Shown in pieces: positions 33,836 through 42,196 of a stretch of DNA of 64,000 nucleotides. Source of the stretch: Kitasatospora sp. NBC_00374 (lineage in GTDB: Bacteria; Actinomycetota; Actinomycetes; Streptomycetales; Streptomycetaceae). Position numbers and translations under genes: made by a program. Position 1 is the first letter of the stretch. Every line of letters starts with the position of its first letter. Under the pieces are notes generated by a model. It was not told the origin of the DNA, did not search any database, and saw only the letters and a list, made by a program, of their open reading frames with translations. The stretch covers positions 2,604,001 through 2,668,000 of the forward strand of contig NZ_CP107964.1 of NCBI RefSeq assembly GCF_041434935.1, in the 5' to 3' direction.

Positions 33836-35221
33836 GTGTCGTACTTCGATGTCGCCTCCACCGCCCCGCTGCACCCCGTCGCCCGGCAGGCGCTGACCGC
33901 CGCGCTCGACGAGGGCTGGGCCGACCCCGCGCGACTGTACCGCTCCGGGCGCCAGGCCCGGATGCTGCTGGACGCCGCCCGCGAGACGGTCGCCGAGGTG
34001 CTGGGCGCGCGCGCCGACGAGATCTCGTTCACCGCGAGCGGGACGCAGGCGGTGCAGCTGGGGATGCTCGGGGCGCTGCGCGGCAACCGGCGCCGGGGCG
34101 GTCACCTGGTGCACTCCGCGGTCGAGCACTCCGCCGTCCTGCACACCGCCGAACAGCACGAGGCCGCCGGCGGCGAGGTCGGCGTGGTGCCGGTGGACCG
34201 GCTCGGCCGGGTCGCCCCCGCGGCGTTCGCCGCCGCGCTCCGGGAGGACACCGCCCTCGCCGTCCTGCAGTCGGCCAACCACGAGGTCGGCACCCTCCAG
34301 CCGGTCGCCGAGACGGCCGGACTCTGCGGCGGGGTACCGCTGCTGGTGGACGCCGCGCAGAGCGCGGGCCGGCTGCCCGTGCCGGACGGCTGGTCGCTGC
34401 TGACGGCCAGTGCGCACAAGTGGGGCGGCCCCGCGGGCGTCGGGGTGCTGGCCGTCCGCAAGGGCGTCCGGTACGCCTCCCCGCTGCCGGCCGACGAACG
34501 TGAGCGCGGCCGGGTGCCCGGCTTCGTGAACGTCCCGGCGATCGTGGCCGCGGCGGCCTCGCTGCGCGCGGTACGGGCCGAGGCCGAGCGGGAGAACGCC
34601 CGGCTGCACGCCCTGGTGGAGCGGATCCGGGCCCGGGTCCCGCAGCTCGTCCCGGAGGTCGAGGTGGTCGGTGACCCGGTGCACCGGCTGCCGCACCTGG
34701 TCACCTTCTCCTGCCTCTACGTGGACGGCGAGGTGCTGCTGACCGAGCTGGACCGGGCCGGTTTCGCGGTCTCCTCCGGCTCCTCCTGCACCTCCTCCAC
34801 CCTGACCCCCAGCCATGTGCTGGCGGCGATGGGTGTGCTGACCGAGGGCAACGTGCGCATCTCGCTCCCGTACGGCGTCGCGGAGGCGGACGTCGAGCGG
34901 TTCCTCGCGGTGCTGCCCGACCTGGTCGCGGGGGTGCGGGCACCGCTCGGCCTGGACCTCGCCCGGCCCGCGCCGGCCGCCGCGGAGGTGGTGCTGGACG
35001 CGCTCGGCAAGCGGTGCCCGCTGCCCGTCATCGAGCTGGCCAAGCGGATCGGCGACGTCGCGGTCGGCGGCACGGTGGTGGTGCTGGCGGACGACGAGGC
35101 GGCCCGGCTGGACATTCCGGCCTGGTGCGAGATGCGCGGGCAGGAGTACCTCGGTGAGGCCCCGGCCGCCGAGTACGGCGGCGACCGGGGCCGGGCCTAC
35201 CTGGTGCGCAGGGTCGGCTGA
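33836..35221 (+). CDS. Cysteine desulfurase fused to a TusA-like sulfurtransferase domain
   Basis: The 461-residue fusion has residues 1-375 as a class V aminotransferase fold with PLP Lys in T-A-S-A-H-K-W-G-G-P-A-G and the persulfide Cys loop S-S-G-S-S-C-T-S-S, as in NifS/IscS. Residues about 385-461 form a TusA domain with the C-P-L-P motif (L-G-K-R-C-P-L-P-V-I-E-L-A-K). The layout implies that sulfur taken from cysteine is passed in cis from the desulfurase Cys to the TusA Cys. GTG at 33836 is the first usable start. Nearby, ErpA-type Fe-S and nadA genes are possible clients (inference). Confidence 0.93.
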   Translation: MSYFDVASTAPLHPVARQALTAALDEGWADPARLYRSGRQARMLLDAARETVAEVLGARADEISFTASGTQAVQLGMLGALRGNRRRGGHLVHSAVEHSAVLHTAEQHEAAGGEVGVVPVDRLGRVAPAAFAAALREDTALAVLQSANHEVGTLQPVAETAGLCGGVPLLVDAAQSAGRLPVPDGWSLLTASAHKWGGPAGVGVLAVRKGVRYASPLPADERERGRVPGFVNVPAIVAAAASLRAVRAEAERENARLHALVERIRARVPQLVPEVEVVGDPVHRLPHLVTFSCLYVDGEVLLTELDRAGFAVSSGSSCTSSTLTPSHVLAAMGVLTEGNVRISLPYGVAEADVERFLAVLPDLVAGVRAPLGLDLARPAPAAAEVVLDALGKRCPLPVIELAKRIGDVAVGGTVVVLADDEAARLDIPAWCEMRGQEYLGEAPAAEYGGDRGRAYLVRRVG

Positions 35222-35227
35222 GCCTCG

Positions 35228-36202
35228 TCAGCCGAGCTTGGCGCGGACCTCGGCGGCGGCCTCGGCGCCGTACGCGGCCTCGAAGCGGCTGACGAAGGAG
35301 CTGCGGCGCAGCTGGTACTCCTGGGTGCCGACGGTCTCGATCACCAGGGTGGCGAGCATGCAGCCGAGCTGGGCCGAGCGCTCCAGGCCGAGGTCCCAGG
35401 ACAGGCCCGCCAGGAAGCCGGCGCGGAAGCCGTCGCCGACGCCGGTCGGGTCGGCCTTGCGCTCCTCGGCGGGACAGCCGACGGTGATGTCCGGCTCGCC
35501 CTTGCGCTGGATCCGGACGCCCTTGGCGCCCAGCGTGGTGACCCGGGTGCCGACCCGGGAGAGGATCTCGTCCGTGCTCCAGCCGGTCTTGGTCTCGATC
35601 AGCGCGGCCTCGTACTCGTTGGTGAACAGGTACGCGGCGCCGTCGACGATCTCGCGGATGTCGTCGGCCTCCAGGCGGGCCAGCTGCTGGGACGGGTCGG
35701 CGGCGAAGGCGTAGCCGCGGGTGCGGCACTCCTGGGTGTGCCGGACCATGCCCTGCGGGTCGTCCGCGCCGATCAGCACCAGGTCGAGGCCGCCGACGCG
35801 GTCCGCGATCGGCTTGAGCTCGATGTTGCGGGCCTCGGCCATGGCACCGGTGTAGAAGGACGCGATCTGGTTGTGGTCCTGGTCCGTGGTGCACATGAAG
35901 CGGGCGGTGTGCCGGGTCTCCGAGATGTGCACCGACTGGGTGTCCACGCCGTTGCGCTCCAGCCAGCTGCGGTACTCGTCGAAGTCCGCGCCGGCCGCGC
36001 CGACCAGGATCGGCCGCAGGCCGAGGCGGCCCATGCCGAACGCGATGTTCGGGCCGACGCCGCCACGGCGGATGTCCAGGGTGTCGACCAGGAAGGAGAG
36101 CGACACGGTGTGCAGCTGCTCGGCGACCAGCTGATCGGCGAACCGACCGGGGAAGGTCGTCAGGTGGTCGGTGGCGATCGAGCCGGCGACGGCGATACGC
36201 AC
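35228..36202 (-). CDS. PfkB-family kinase, adenosine kinase-like (AdoK/CbhK)
   Basis: The 324-residue ribokinase-fold enzyme starts V-R-I-A-V-A-G-S-I-A-T-D-H and carries R-R-G-G-V-G-P-N-I-A-F-G-M-G and the PfkB signature D-P-T-G-V-G-D-G-F-R-A-G-F with the catalytic Asp. The pattern fits actinobacterial adenosine kinase (M. tuberculosis AdoK, Rv2202c), which lies in the same gene neighbourhood. Substrate assignment is therefore by pattern and synteny. The GTG at 36202 has GAGGAG six bases upstream. Convergent with the desulfurase fusion, with a gap of only six bases. Confidence 0.87.
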   Translation of the reverse strand: MRIAVAGSIATDHLTTFPGRFADQLVAEQLHTVSLSFLVDTLDIRRGGVGPNIAFGMGRLGLRPILVGAAGADFDEYRSWLERNGVDTQSVHISETRHTARFMCTTDQDHNQIASFYTGAMAEARNIELKPIADRVGGLDLVLIGADDPQGMVRHTQECRTRGYAFAADPSQQLARLEADDIREIVDGAAYLFTNEYEAALIETKTGWSTDEILSRVGTRVTTLGAKGVRIQRKGEPDITVGCPAEERKADPTGVGDGFRAGFLAGLSWDLGLERSAQLGCMLATLVIETVGTQEYQLRRSSFVSRFEAAYGAEAAAEVRAKLG

Positions 36203-36424
36203 GGAGGTCTCCTCGGGCGGAATGGGGCCGGAAGCGATGAACGGGAACTCACCTACGGTACAGGGGCGCGCGGGGACGGGCCGACCGTCCGTCCGACGGG
36301 TGCTACCCCGCGGTAGGCCTGGTCCGGCCGCCCGAGCGGGCCTAGGGTCGCAGTCAGGGGCCGGTTTCCCGACCCCCGGACGTCCGCGGCGCCCGCCGCG
36401 GCTCGGCGATCGGAGCGATGACCG

Positions 36425-36643
36425 ATGATGCCCAGCCACTCCCCCGTTCGGCCCCCGAGCGTGCTGCGAGGTGACGCGGACCCGGACAGCCTGGCCGCCC
36501 TGGTCCGTTCGTCCCGTCGGCTCGAACGCTTCTGGCCTGCGCTGGCCTCCGGTCCCGAGCCCGTCCCGGCCACTCCGGCCGGTGTCGAGGTCCCGGCCGG
36601 GGCGCAGCGGCTGGTGGCCGGCATGCCGGACTACGGCGGCTGA
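36425..36643 (+). CDS. Possible small protein of unknown function
   Basis: This 72-codon frame begins with two ATG codons (36425 and 36428), the second preceded by CGGAG at a plausible distance. It has moderately high third-position GC. The product (L-A-A-L-V-R-S-S-R-R-L-E-R-F-W) has one amphipathic helix and a Pro/Ala/Val-rich rest. No family is recognised. It may be a real small gene or chance. Confidence 0.35.
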   Translation: MMPSHSPVRPPSVLRGDADPDSLAALVRSSRRLERFWPALASGPEPVPATPAGVEVPAGAQRLVAGMPDYGG

Positions 36644-36738
36644 TCCTCGACCGGGGAACCGGATTCCTCCGGGGCACGTCAAATCCGCGCAGCGCCGCGG
36701 AGAGGCGGGCTGCACAGCCCTCGGGAGGAAGTCACAGC

Positions 36739-37347
36739 ATGGACGACAGGACCGCAGCCGTACCGTTCCGGGCCGCCCACCGCCGCCGGGCCGCCGCCGC
36801 ACTGGCCGGACTGATGCTCGCGGTCGGCGCGCTGGCCGCCTGCGCGGAGGGCGCCCCGACCGCGTCCTCGCCCGGATCGCCCTCGGGCAGCGCCTCGCCG
36901 GCTTCCACCGGCCCGACGGCGCCGGCGTCCCCGTCGGCCTCCGCCAGCGCCGCGCCGAGCACCGACCCGCGCCCCTCGACCGCGCCGCCGTCCGCGCCGG
37001 CCAGCCCGCCCGGCCCGGGCATAGCCGTCGGCGAGCCGGACCCGACGGCGCCGAGGTTCCCGGCCACCGGCTACCGGGTGGACGGCGGGACCAAACTGGT
37101 CGTCACCTTCTACGGCGGGATCTGCGACCGGTACGGGCTGAAGGCCGAGGAGGCCACGCCCGGGGTGATCCGGGTCCGCGTGGTGGTCACCGAGCCGGCG
37201 CCCAAGGGCCAGGCCTGTGCGGCCCTCGCCAAGCCGACCGAGGTGAGCGCCCAGCTCGACAAGCCGTTCCACGGCGAGGCGGTGCTGGACCTCGCCACCG
37301 GCGAGCAGGTCCAGCCGAACGGCGATCCCGCCGGCGGCCCGCGCTGA
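36739..37347 (+). CDS. Secreted lipoprotein of unknown function
   Basis: The 202-residue lipoprotein has a lipobox (G-A-L-A-A-C, Cys35) after a charged head R-R-R. A Ser/Pro/Ala-rich linker covers residues 40-105. A small globular domain follows, with K-L-V-V-T-F-Y-G-G-I-C-D-R-Y and a second Cys near residue 155 that could pair with the first. The ATG at 36739 has AGGAAG upstream. It sits between the adenosine-kinase-like and ErpA-like genes, the same place as M. tuberculosis Rv2203, but I cannot show that they are homologous. Confidence 0.8.
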   Translation: MDDRTAAVPFRAAHRRRAAAALAGLMLAVGALAACAEGAPTASSPGSPSGSASPASTGPTAPASPSASASAAPSTDPRPSTAPPSAPASPPGPGIAVGEPDPTAPRFPATGYRVDGGTKLVVTFYGGICDRYGLKAEEATPGVIRVRVVVTEPAPKGQACAALAKPTEVSAQLDKPFHGEAVLDLATGEQVQPNGDPAGGPR

Positions 37348-37364
37348 CGTCGGTCCGCACACGC

Positions 37365-37402
37365 CGAAGGGCGGCGCCGGGAACTCCCGGCGCCGCCCTT
37401 CG
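37365..37402. terminator. Bidirectional terminator hairpin
   Basis: A perfect 17-bp inverted repeat (37365-37381 / 37386-37402) with loop AACT lies between the convergent lipoprotein and ErpA-type genes and serves both. Confidence 0.85.
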
Positions 37403-37413
37403 GGTGTCAGGGC

Positions 37414-37770
37414 TTAGCTGAACGAGTCGCCGCAGGCGCAGGAGCCGGTGGCGTTCGGGTTGTCGATGGTGAAGCCCTGCTTCTCGATGCTGTCGACGAA
37501 GTCGACGGTGGCGCCGCCCAGGTAGGGAGCGCTCATCCGGTCGGTGACGACCTTCACACCGTCGAAGTCCTTGATGACGTCGCCGTCGAGCGAGCGCTCA
37601 TCGAAGAACAGCTGGTAGCGGAGGCCCGAGCAGCCGCCCGGCTGCACGGCGACCCGCAGCGCGAGGTCGTCGCGGCCCTCCTGGTCGAGCAGGCCCTTGA
37701 CCTTGGCCGCCGCGGCATCGGTCAGCTGGATGCCACTCTCGACCTTGGTGGTCTCGTCCTGGACGGTCAT
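37414..37770 (-). CDS. erpA: Iron-sulfur cluster insertion protein, ErpA/HesB type
   Basis: The 118-residue A-type carrier has the three conserved Cys: G-G-C-S-G-L near residue 47 and the C-terminal C-A-C-G. It receives Fe-S clusters and delivers them to target enzymes. The ATG at 37770 has GGGAG six bases upstream. Likely clients coded in this window are NadA (4Fe-4S) and QcrA (2Fe-2S), which is inference. Confidence 0.93.
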   Translation of the reverse strand: MTVQDETTKVESGIQLTDAAAAKVKGLLDQEGRDDLALRVAVQPGGCSGLRYQLFFDERSLDGDVIKDFDGVKVVTDRMSAPYLGGATVDFVDSIEKQGFTIDNPNATGSCACGDSFS

Positions 37771-37975
37771 GCTTACTCCCGGTCTTTGACGACTGTCTGC
37801 CGCCAGTGCCAACCAGCGGCCTCCCGGAATCATTTCCGGTCGGTGGTGCTTCCGGGGGACGTTTTCGTCGCCCGCTCCCCCACACACCCATGCTCGCACA
37901 CCCGGGAACCTTGTTCACCGTCCGATCTGGGCGAACCGGCCACGTCGGAGGGCTGCCGCGGGGAGGATGGCGGAT

Positions 37976-38848
37976 GTGATCCTTCGTCGGCTCCGGGACA
38001 CCGCGGCGGACGCCCGCGCCGTACAGACCGTCGCCCGGGCGGCCTTCCGCCACTTCTACGGGACGTCGCGGGACAGCCCGGACGACCACGTGCTCTCGAC
38101 GCAGCAGCTGGCCCGTACCCGGCACCTGGCCCGGGCGGACGCCGACGGCTGCTGGATCGCGGAGCGGGACGGCGCCACGATGGGGGCCGCGCTGTCACTG
38201 CGCCGGGAGGGCGTCTGGATCCTGGCCCTGTTCGTGGTGGCGCCCGAGGCCCAGGGGCAGGGGGTCGGGCGGCTGCTGCTGGAGCGGGCCACGGCGTACG
38301 GGCGGGGCTGCCTGCGCGGCATGCTGTGCGCGTCGGCCTCACCGGCGGCGGCCCGGCACTACCGGCGGGCCGGGTTCACCCTGCATCCCGCGATGACCCT
38401 CAGGGGCGCCGTGGACCGGGCCGGCCTGCAGGATCCGGGCGACATCCCGGTGCATCCCGGGAACGCCGGCCACCGGCACCTACTCGACTCGGTCGACCGC
38501 CGGCTGCGGGGAGCGGCCCACGGGCCCGACCACGCGTACATGATCGACCACTACGACGAGCTGCTGATCGCCGACAGCCTGGCCGGCAGCGGGTACTGCT
38601 ACCGGCACGGCGGCGAGGTGAAGCTGCTCGGCGCGACCTCGAAGCGGATCGCCACCCGGCTGCTGAGGGAGGCCCTGGCGCGCGTCCCGCAGGGGCGTCC
38701 TGCCCTGGTCGAGCACCTCACGGCGGAGCAGGAGTGGGCGGTCGACGTGGGGCTGGAGCTCGGTCTGAGCCTGGAGACCCATGGCTGGGTCGCGCTGCGG
38801 GGGATGCGGCCGCCGATGCCGTACGTCCCCAACGGCGGCCTGCTCTGA
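37976..38848 (+). CDS. GNAT-family N-acetyltransferase
   Basis: The 290-residue protein has an N-terminal GNAT domain with the acetyl-CoA loop in A-P-E-A-Q-G-Q-G-V-G-R-L-L-L-E and A-A-R-H-Y-R-R-A-G-F. The C-terminal half (residues about 140-290, H-D-x-Y-M-I-D-H-Y-D-E-L) may be a second, degenerate GNAT fold. The substrate is unknown. GTG at 37976 is preferred because GGGGAGG lies nine bases upstream; the ATG at 37967 directly abuts that site and so is unlikely to be used. Confidence 0.85.
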   Translation: MILRRLRDTAADARAVQTVARAAFRHFYGTSRDSPDDHVLSTQQLARTRHLARADADGCWIAERDGATMGAALSLRREGVWILALFVVAPEAQGQGVGRLLLERATAYGRGCLRGMLCASASPAAARHYRRAGFTLHPAMTLRGAVDRAGLQDPGDIPVHPGNAGHRHLLDSVDRRLRGAAHGPDHAYMIDHYDELLIADSLAGSGYCYRHGGEVKLLGATSKRIATRLLREALARVPQGRPALVEHLTAEQEWAVDVGLELGLSLETHGWVALRGMRPPMPYVPNGGLL

Positions 38849-38869
38849 CACCGGGGGCGCCAAAGGCGC

Positions 38870-38904
38870 GCCGGGGGCGCCGGGGATGCCCCGGCGCCCC
38901 CGGC
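38870..38904. terminator. Bidirectional terminator hairpin
   Basis: A perfect 15-bp inverted repeat (38870-38884 / 38890-38904) sits between the convergent acetyltransferase and decarboxylase genes. Confidence 0.75.
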
Positions 38905-38933
38905 GGGGCCGGCCGCTCGGGCCGGTGTGCCGC

Positions 38934-40301
38934 TCAGGCCATGGTGGCGAGGATCTCGTGGACCATCTCCATCGTGGTGCCCGGGTGCACGAAGGCGAAG
39001 CGGGCGACGGTCTCGCCGTCCCAGCCGGTCGGGGTGACGAAGCCGATCTGGTCGGCGAGCAGCTGCTGGGACCAGCGGTAGTAGTCCTCGTTGGTCCAGC
39101 CGGCGCGGCGGAAGCAGACGGCCGAGAGCTGCGGGTCGTGCAGCAGCTCCAGGTGCTCGGTGTCGCGGATCACCTGGGCGGTCTCGCGGGCCAGCGTCAG
39201 GCCCTCCTCGATCGCGGCGGTGTACGCCTGGGTGCCGTGCACCGCCAGCGAGAACCACAGCGGCAGGCCGCGGGCGCGCCGGGTGAGGTGGTAGGCGTAG
39301 TCGGTGGGGTTCCACTCGTCGCCGTCGGTGTGCAGGACGTCGAGGTAGGAGGCGTCCTGGGTGTGCACGGCGCGGGCCAGCTGGGGGTTGCGGTACAGCA
39401 GGGCGGCGCAGTCGAACGGGGCGAACAGCCACTTGTGCGGGTCGACGATGAACGAGTCGGCGTGCTCGATGCCGTTGTAGCGCTCCCGCACTGAGGGGGC
39501 GAACAGGCCCGCGCCGCCGTACGCGCCGTCGACGTGGAACCACATACCGCGCTCGCGGGTGACCTCGGACAGACCCTGCAGGTCGTCGACGATGCCCTCG
39601 TTGGTGGTGCCGGCGGTGCCGACCACCGCGATGACCGTCTCGGGGTCGGGGTCGGCGGCCAGCGCGGCCCGCAGTGCCTCGCCGGTGAAGCGGCGGTCGA
39701 CGGTCGGGACCTTGAAGGCCTCCACGCCGATGATGTTGAAGGTGTTCTTGACCGAGGAGTGCACCTGGTCGGCGACGGCGATCCGCAGCCGGGCCTCGGG
39801 GCCGACGCCGAGCCTGCGCCGGGCGGTGTCGCGGGCGACCACCAGCGCGGACAGGTTGCCGGCCGAGCCACCGGAGACGAAGGTGCCGCCGGCCGTCTCC
39901 GGCAGGCCGGCCCGGTCGGCGATCAGGCGCAGCACCTGGTTCTCGGCGGCGATCGCGCCGGCCGCCTCCAGCCAGGAGATGCCCTGCAGGGAGGCGCAGG
40001 AGACCACCATGTCGAAGAGCAGGGCGGCCTTGGTGGGGGCGCAGGGGATGAAGGACAGGTAGCGCGGGCTGTCGGCGGAGATCACCGCTCTGGACAGCTC
40101 GTGGTCGTAGAGCTTGAGAACGTCGGTGGCGGCGTTGCCGCGCTCGTTCAGCAGGCCGGCCAGCCGGCTGCGCAGGTGCTCGCCGTCTCCGGGGTGGTCG
40201 AGCGGCACGGGGTCGTACTGCAGCCGCTCGCGCATGTAGTCGAAGACCAGGTCGACCAGCTGGTTGTCGGGCTGGTGCATGCGGTCGGGAGCTGCGGACA
40301 C
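38934..40301 (-). CDS. PLP-dependent group II amino acid decarboxylase
   Basis: The 455-residue fold-type I decarboxylase has its PLP Lys in S-F-I-V-D-P-H-K-W-L-F-A-P-F-D-C. The V-H-S-S-V motif, W-F-H-V-D-G-A-Y-G-G and G-T-F-V-S-G-G-S-A-G-N are also present. The pattern fits aromatic-L-amino-acid (DDC/TDC)-like decarboxylases; the exact amino acid is not readable. The GTG at 40301 has AGAGGGA six bases upstream. An Lrp/AsnC gene lies directly upstream on the same strand, and a palindrome between them (40481-40495) may be its operator, which would couple decarboxylation to an amino acid signal. Confidence 0.9.
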   Translation of the reverse strand: MSAAPDRMHQPDNQLVDLVFDYMRERLQYDPVPLDHPGDGEHLRSRLAGLLNERGNAATDVLKLYDHELSRAVISADSPRYLSFIPCAPTKAALLFDMVVSCASLQGISWLEAAGAIAAENQVLRLIADRAGLPETAGGTFVSGGSAGNLSALVVARDTARRRLGVGPEARLRIAVADQVHSSVKNTFNIIGVEAFKVPTVDRRFTGEALRAALAADPDPETVIAVVGTAGTTNEGIVDDLQGLSEVTRERGMWFHVDGAYGGAGLFAPSVRERYNGIEHADSFIVDPHKWLFAPFDCAALLYRNPQLARAVHTQDASYLDVLHTDGDEWNPTDYAYHLTRRARGLPLWFSLAVHGTQAYTAAIEEGLTLARETAQVIRDTEHLELLHDPQLSAVCFRRAGWTNEDYYRWSQQLLADQIGFVTPTGWDGETVARFAFVHPGTTMEMVHEILATMA

Positions 40302-40480
40302 CGGTGTCCCTCTCAGTCGTTCTCGGGGCTCGACGGGATCGTCCCGGAGCGGGGATTCCGGTGGCGGGTGGGGCTGCTGGGGGCCGACCGGACGCTCTTC
40401 AGCCTAGGCAGCAGAAACGTTCCTCCGCGCGTCGGAAGCGGGCCCGCCGGGCAGGATTCGAGCGCGTTACGACCACCGCA

Positions 40481-40495
40481 CGCAGGAATCCTGCG
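40481..40495. promoter_or_regulatory. Palindrome between lrp-type and decarboxylase genes
   Basis: CGCAGGAATCCTGCG is a perfect 15-base palindrome, and a related half-site GCAGGATTC lies at 40451-40459. It is placed upstream of the decarboxylase and downstream of the Lrp/AsnC gene, where an Lrp operator would be expected. Confidence 0.45.
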
Positions 40496-40522
40496 CGCGC
40501 CCGGATCCGCCGCGCGGAGGCG

Positions 40523-40987
40523 TCAGCCGATCAGCCGGGAGAGCACCACCGAGCTGCGGCTGCGCTGGACGCCGGGCTCCTTGCGGATCCGCTCGATCAC
40601 CGCCTCCAGGTGACGGGTGTCGGAGGCGCGCAGGTGCACCAGCGCGTCCGGGTCCCCGGTGACCGTCCAGGCCGCGACCACCTCGGGGAACTGCCGCAGG
40701 CTGGCCAGGATCTCCTCGGGCGCGGTGCGCTCGCGGCAGTAGACCTCGACGAAGGCCTCGGTCTGCCAGCCCAGCAGCGAGGGGTCGAGGACCACGGTGA
40801 AGCCGCGGACCACCCCGCGGGCCCGGAGCCGGTCGATCCGCCGGCGTACGGCGGTGGCGGAGAGGTTGGCCAGCAGTCCGATCTCCGCGTACGAGGCGCG
40901 GCCGTCCCGGCTCAGGTGCTCCAGGAGCAGCCGGTCGGTCTCGTCCAGTGACGCCCCGCCCTGGTCTGCCGGTCGGTGCGTGCTCAT
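40523..40987 (-). CDS. Lrp/AsnC-family transcriptional regulator
   Basis: The 154-residue protein has an N-terminal helix-turn-helix (L-D-E-T-D-R-L-L-L-E-H-L-S-R-D-G-R-A-S-Y-A-E-I, L-S-A-T-A-V-R-R-R-I-D-R-L). A RAM ligand domain follows (A-F-V-E-V-Y-C-R-E-R, V-T-G-D-P-D-A-L-V-H-L). It probably binds an amino acid and controls the decarboxylase gene downstream. ATG at 40987 has GGAG about nine bases upstream; an in-frame GTG at 41002 is less well supported. Confidence 0.9.
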   Translation of the reverse strand: MSTHRPADQGGASLDETDRLLLEHLSRDGRASYAEIGLLANLSATAVRRRIDRLRARGVVRGFTVVLDPSLLGWQTEAFVEVYCRERTAPEEILASLRQFPEVVAAWTVTGDPDALVHLRASDTRHLEAVIERIRKEPGVQRSRSSVVLSRLIG

Positions 40988-41075
40988 CGGTGCGGGCTCC
41001 ACGGGTGGTGCGGGTGGGGGTGGTGGGGCGTCGGGGTGAGACGGCGCACCGCCCCCATTCTGACGAAGACCCGGC

Positions 41076-42005
41076 TCAGTCCACCAGCAGCACGATCTTG
41101 CCGCGGGTGCGGCCCTCCGCGTTCAGCGCCTGCGCGGAGGCCGCCTGGGAGAGCGGGAAGGTGGAGGCCACCGGCACCCGGAGCCTTCCCTCGTCGGCCA
41201 GCGCGGCCAGTTCGGCCAGGCCGGCCGCGTCCGGGCGGACGAAGACGTAGCGGCCGCCGCGGGCCACCACACCGTAGTCGGCGATCGAGACCAGCCGGGA
41301 CGGATCGGCCACCAGCTGGGCCGAGACCTCCAGCGGCTCACCGCCGCCGACCAGGTCGAGCGCCGCGTCCACCCCGCCCTGGGCCAGCTCGCGGACCCGG
41401 TCCACCAGTCCGTCCCCGTACGCCACCGGTTCGGCGCCCAGGCTCCGCAGGAAGGCGTGGTTGCGCTCGCCGGCGGTGCCGATCACCCGGGCGCCGCGGG
41501 CGACGGCGAGCTGCACCGCCAGGCAGCCGACGCCGCCGGCCGCGCCGTGGATCAGGACGCTCTCGCCCGCCTTCAGTCTCATCGCGCCGCCCAGGCACTG
41601 GTGGGCGGCCAGTCCGGCCAGCGGCAGCCCGCCGGCCTGCGCCCAGTCCAGTGCGGCGGGCTTGAGCGCCAGGGTGCGGACGGGGGCGGAGACCAGCTCG
41701 GCGTAGGTCCCGTGCTCCACGGCGTCCTTGCGGACGTAACCGATCACCTCGTCGCCCGGGCTGAACTCGGTGACCGCGCCGCCGACCGCCATCACCACCC
41801 CGGCCAGGTCCCAGCCCATGATCAGCGGGAAGTGCACATCCATCAGCCCGTCCAGGTACCCTTCCCGGACCTTCCAGTCGACCGGGTTGATCCCGGCGGC
41901 CTTCACCCGTACGAGCACCGAGTCCGGCCCCACCTTGGGATCGGGGAGGTCGGTGTACTCGACGACCTCGGGGCCGCCGTACTTCCTGATCGCGATTGCC
42001 TTCAT
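41076..42005 (-). CDS. MDR-superfamily NADP-dependent oxidoreductase (quinone reductase-like)
   Basis: The 309-residue zinc-free medium-chain reductase has an N-terminal GroES-like domain (G-I-N-P-V-D-W-K-V-R-E-G-Y, M-G-W-D-L-A-G-V-V). The Rossmann motif is V-L-I-H-G-A-A-G-G-V-G. There are no catalytic zinc ligands, as in quinone oxidoreductases. The substrate is unknown. ATG at 42005 is chosen (M-K-A-I-A-I-R-K-Y-G-G); no ribosome-binding site is visible, so it may be leaderless. It is divergent from nadA across a 191-base gap. Confidence 0.87.
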   Translation of the reverse strand: MKAIAIRKYGGPEVVEYTDLPDPKVGPDSVLVRVKAAGINPVDWKVREGYLDGLMDVHFPLIMGWDLAGVVMAVGGAVTEFSPGDEVIGYVRKDAVEHGTYAELVSAPVRTLALKPAALDWAQAGGLPLAGLAAHQCLGGAMRLKAGESVLIHGAAGGVGCLAVQLAVARGARVIGTAGERNHAFLRSLGAEPVAYGDGLVDRVRELAQGGVDAALDLVGGGEPLEVSAQLVADPSRLVSIADYGVVARGGRYVFVRPDAAGLAELAALADEGRLRVPVASTFPLSQAASAQALNAEGRTRGKIVLLVD

Positions 42006-42081
42006 GGCCCAAGCCAAGCGCGAGCCGGTCCGGATATCGATTCGGCCACGCCGGGAAGACGCCGATTCGGCGAGCGGTTCT

Positions 42082-42117
42082 CGTCACACTGACAGGACGG
42101 CCATCGTCAGAGTGACG
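42082..42117. promoter_or_regulatory. Interrupted inverted repeat between MDR reductase and nadA
   Basis: CGTCACACTGAC (42082-42093) and GTCAGAGTGACG (42106-42117) are inverted with one mismatch in 12 and a 12-base spacer. The site lies in the divergent promoter region, just before the AT-rich stretch 42126-42150 that probably holds the nadA -10 region. It is a candidate operator for NAD-biosynthesis control (inference). Confidence 0.5.
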
Positions 42118-42196
42118 CTAACGGGTTATCATAGATAGTGTCAGATAGACGAGAAGGCTGGTTCGTTCGATCGGCCGCACAGGAGGGCACCCGCCC

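Noticed and set aside
40981..41700. Plus-strand open frames of over 200 codons opposite the MDR reductase
   Set aside because: They are rich in Arg and Pro, match the antisense of a well-supported reductase, and have no family motif.
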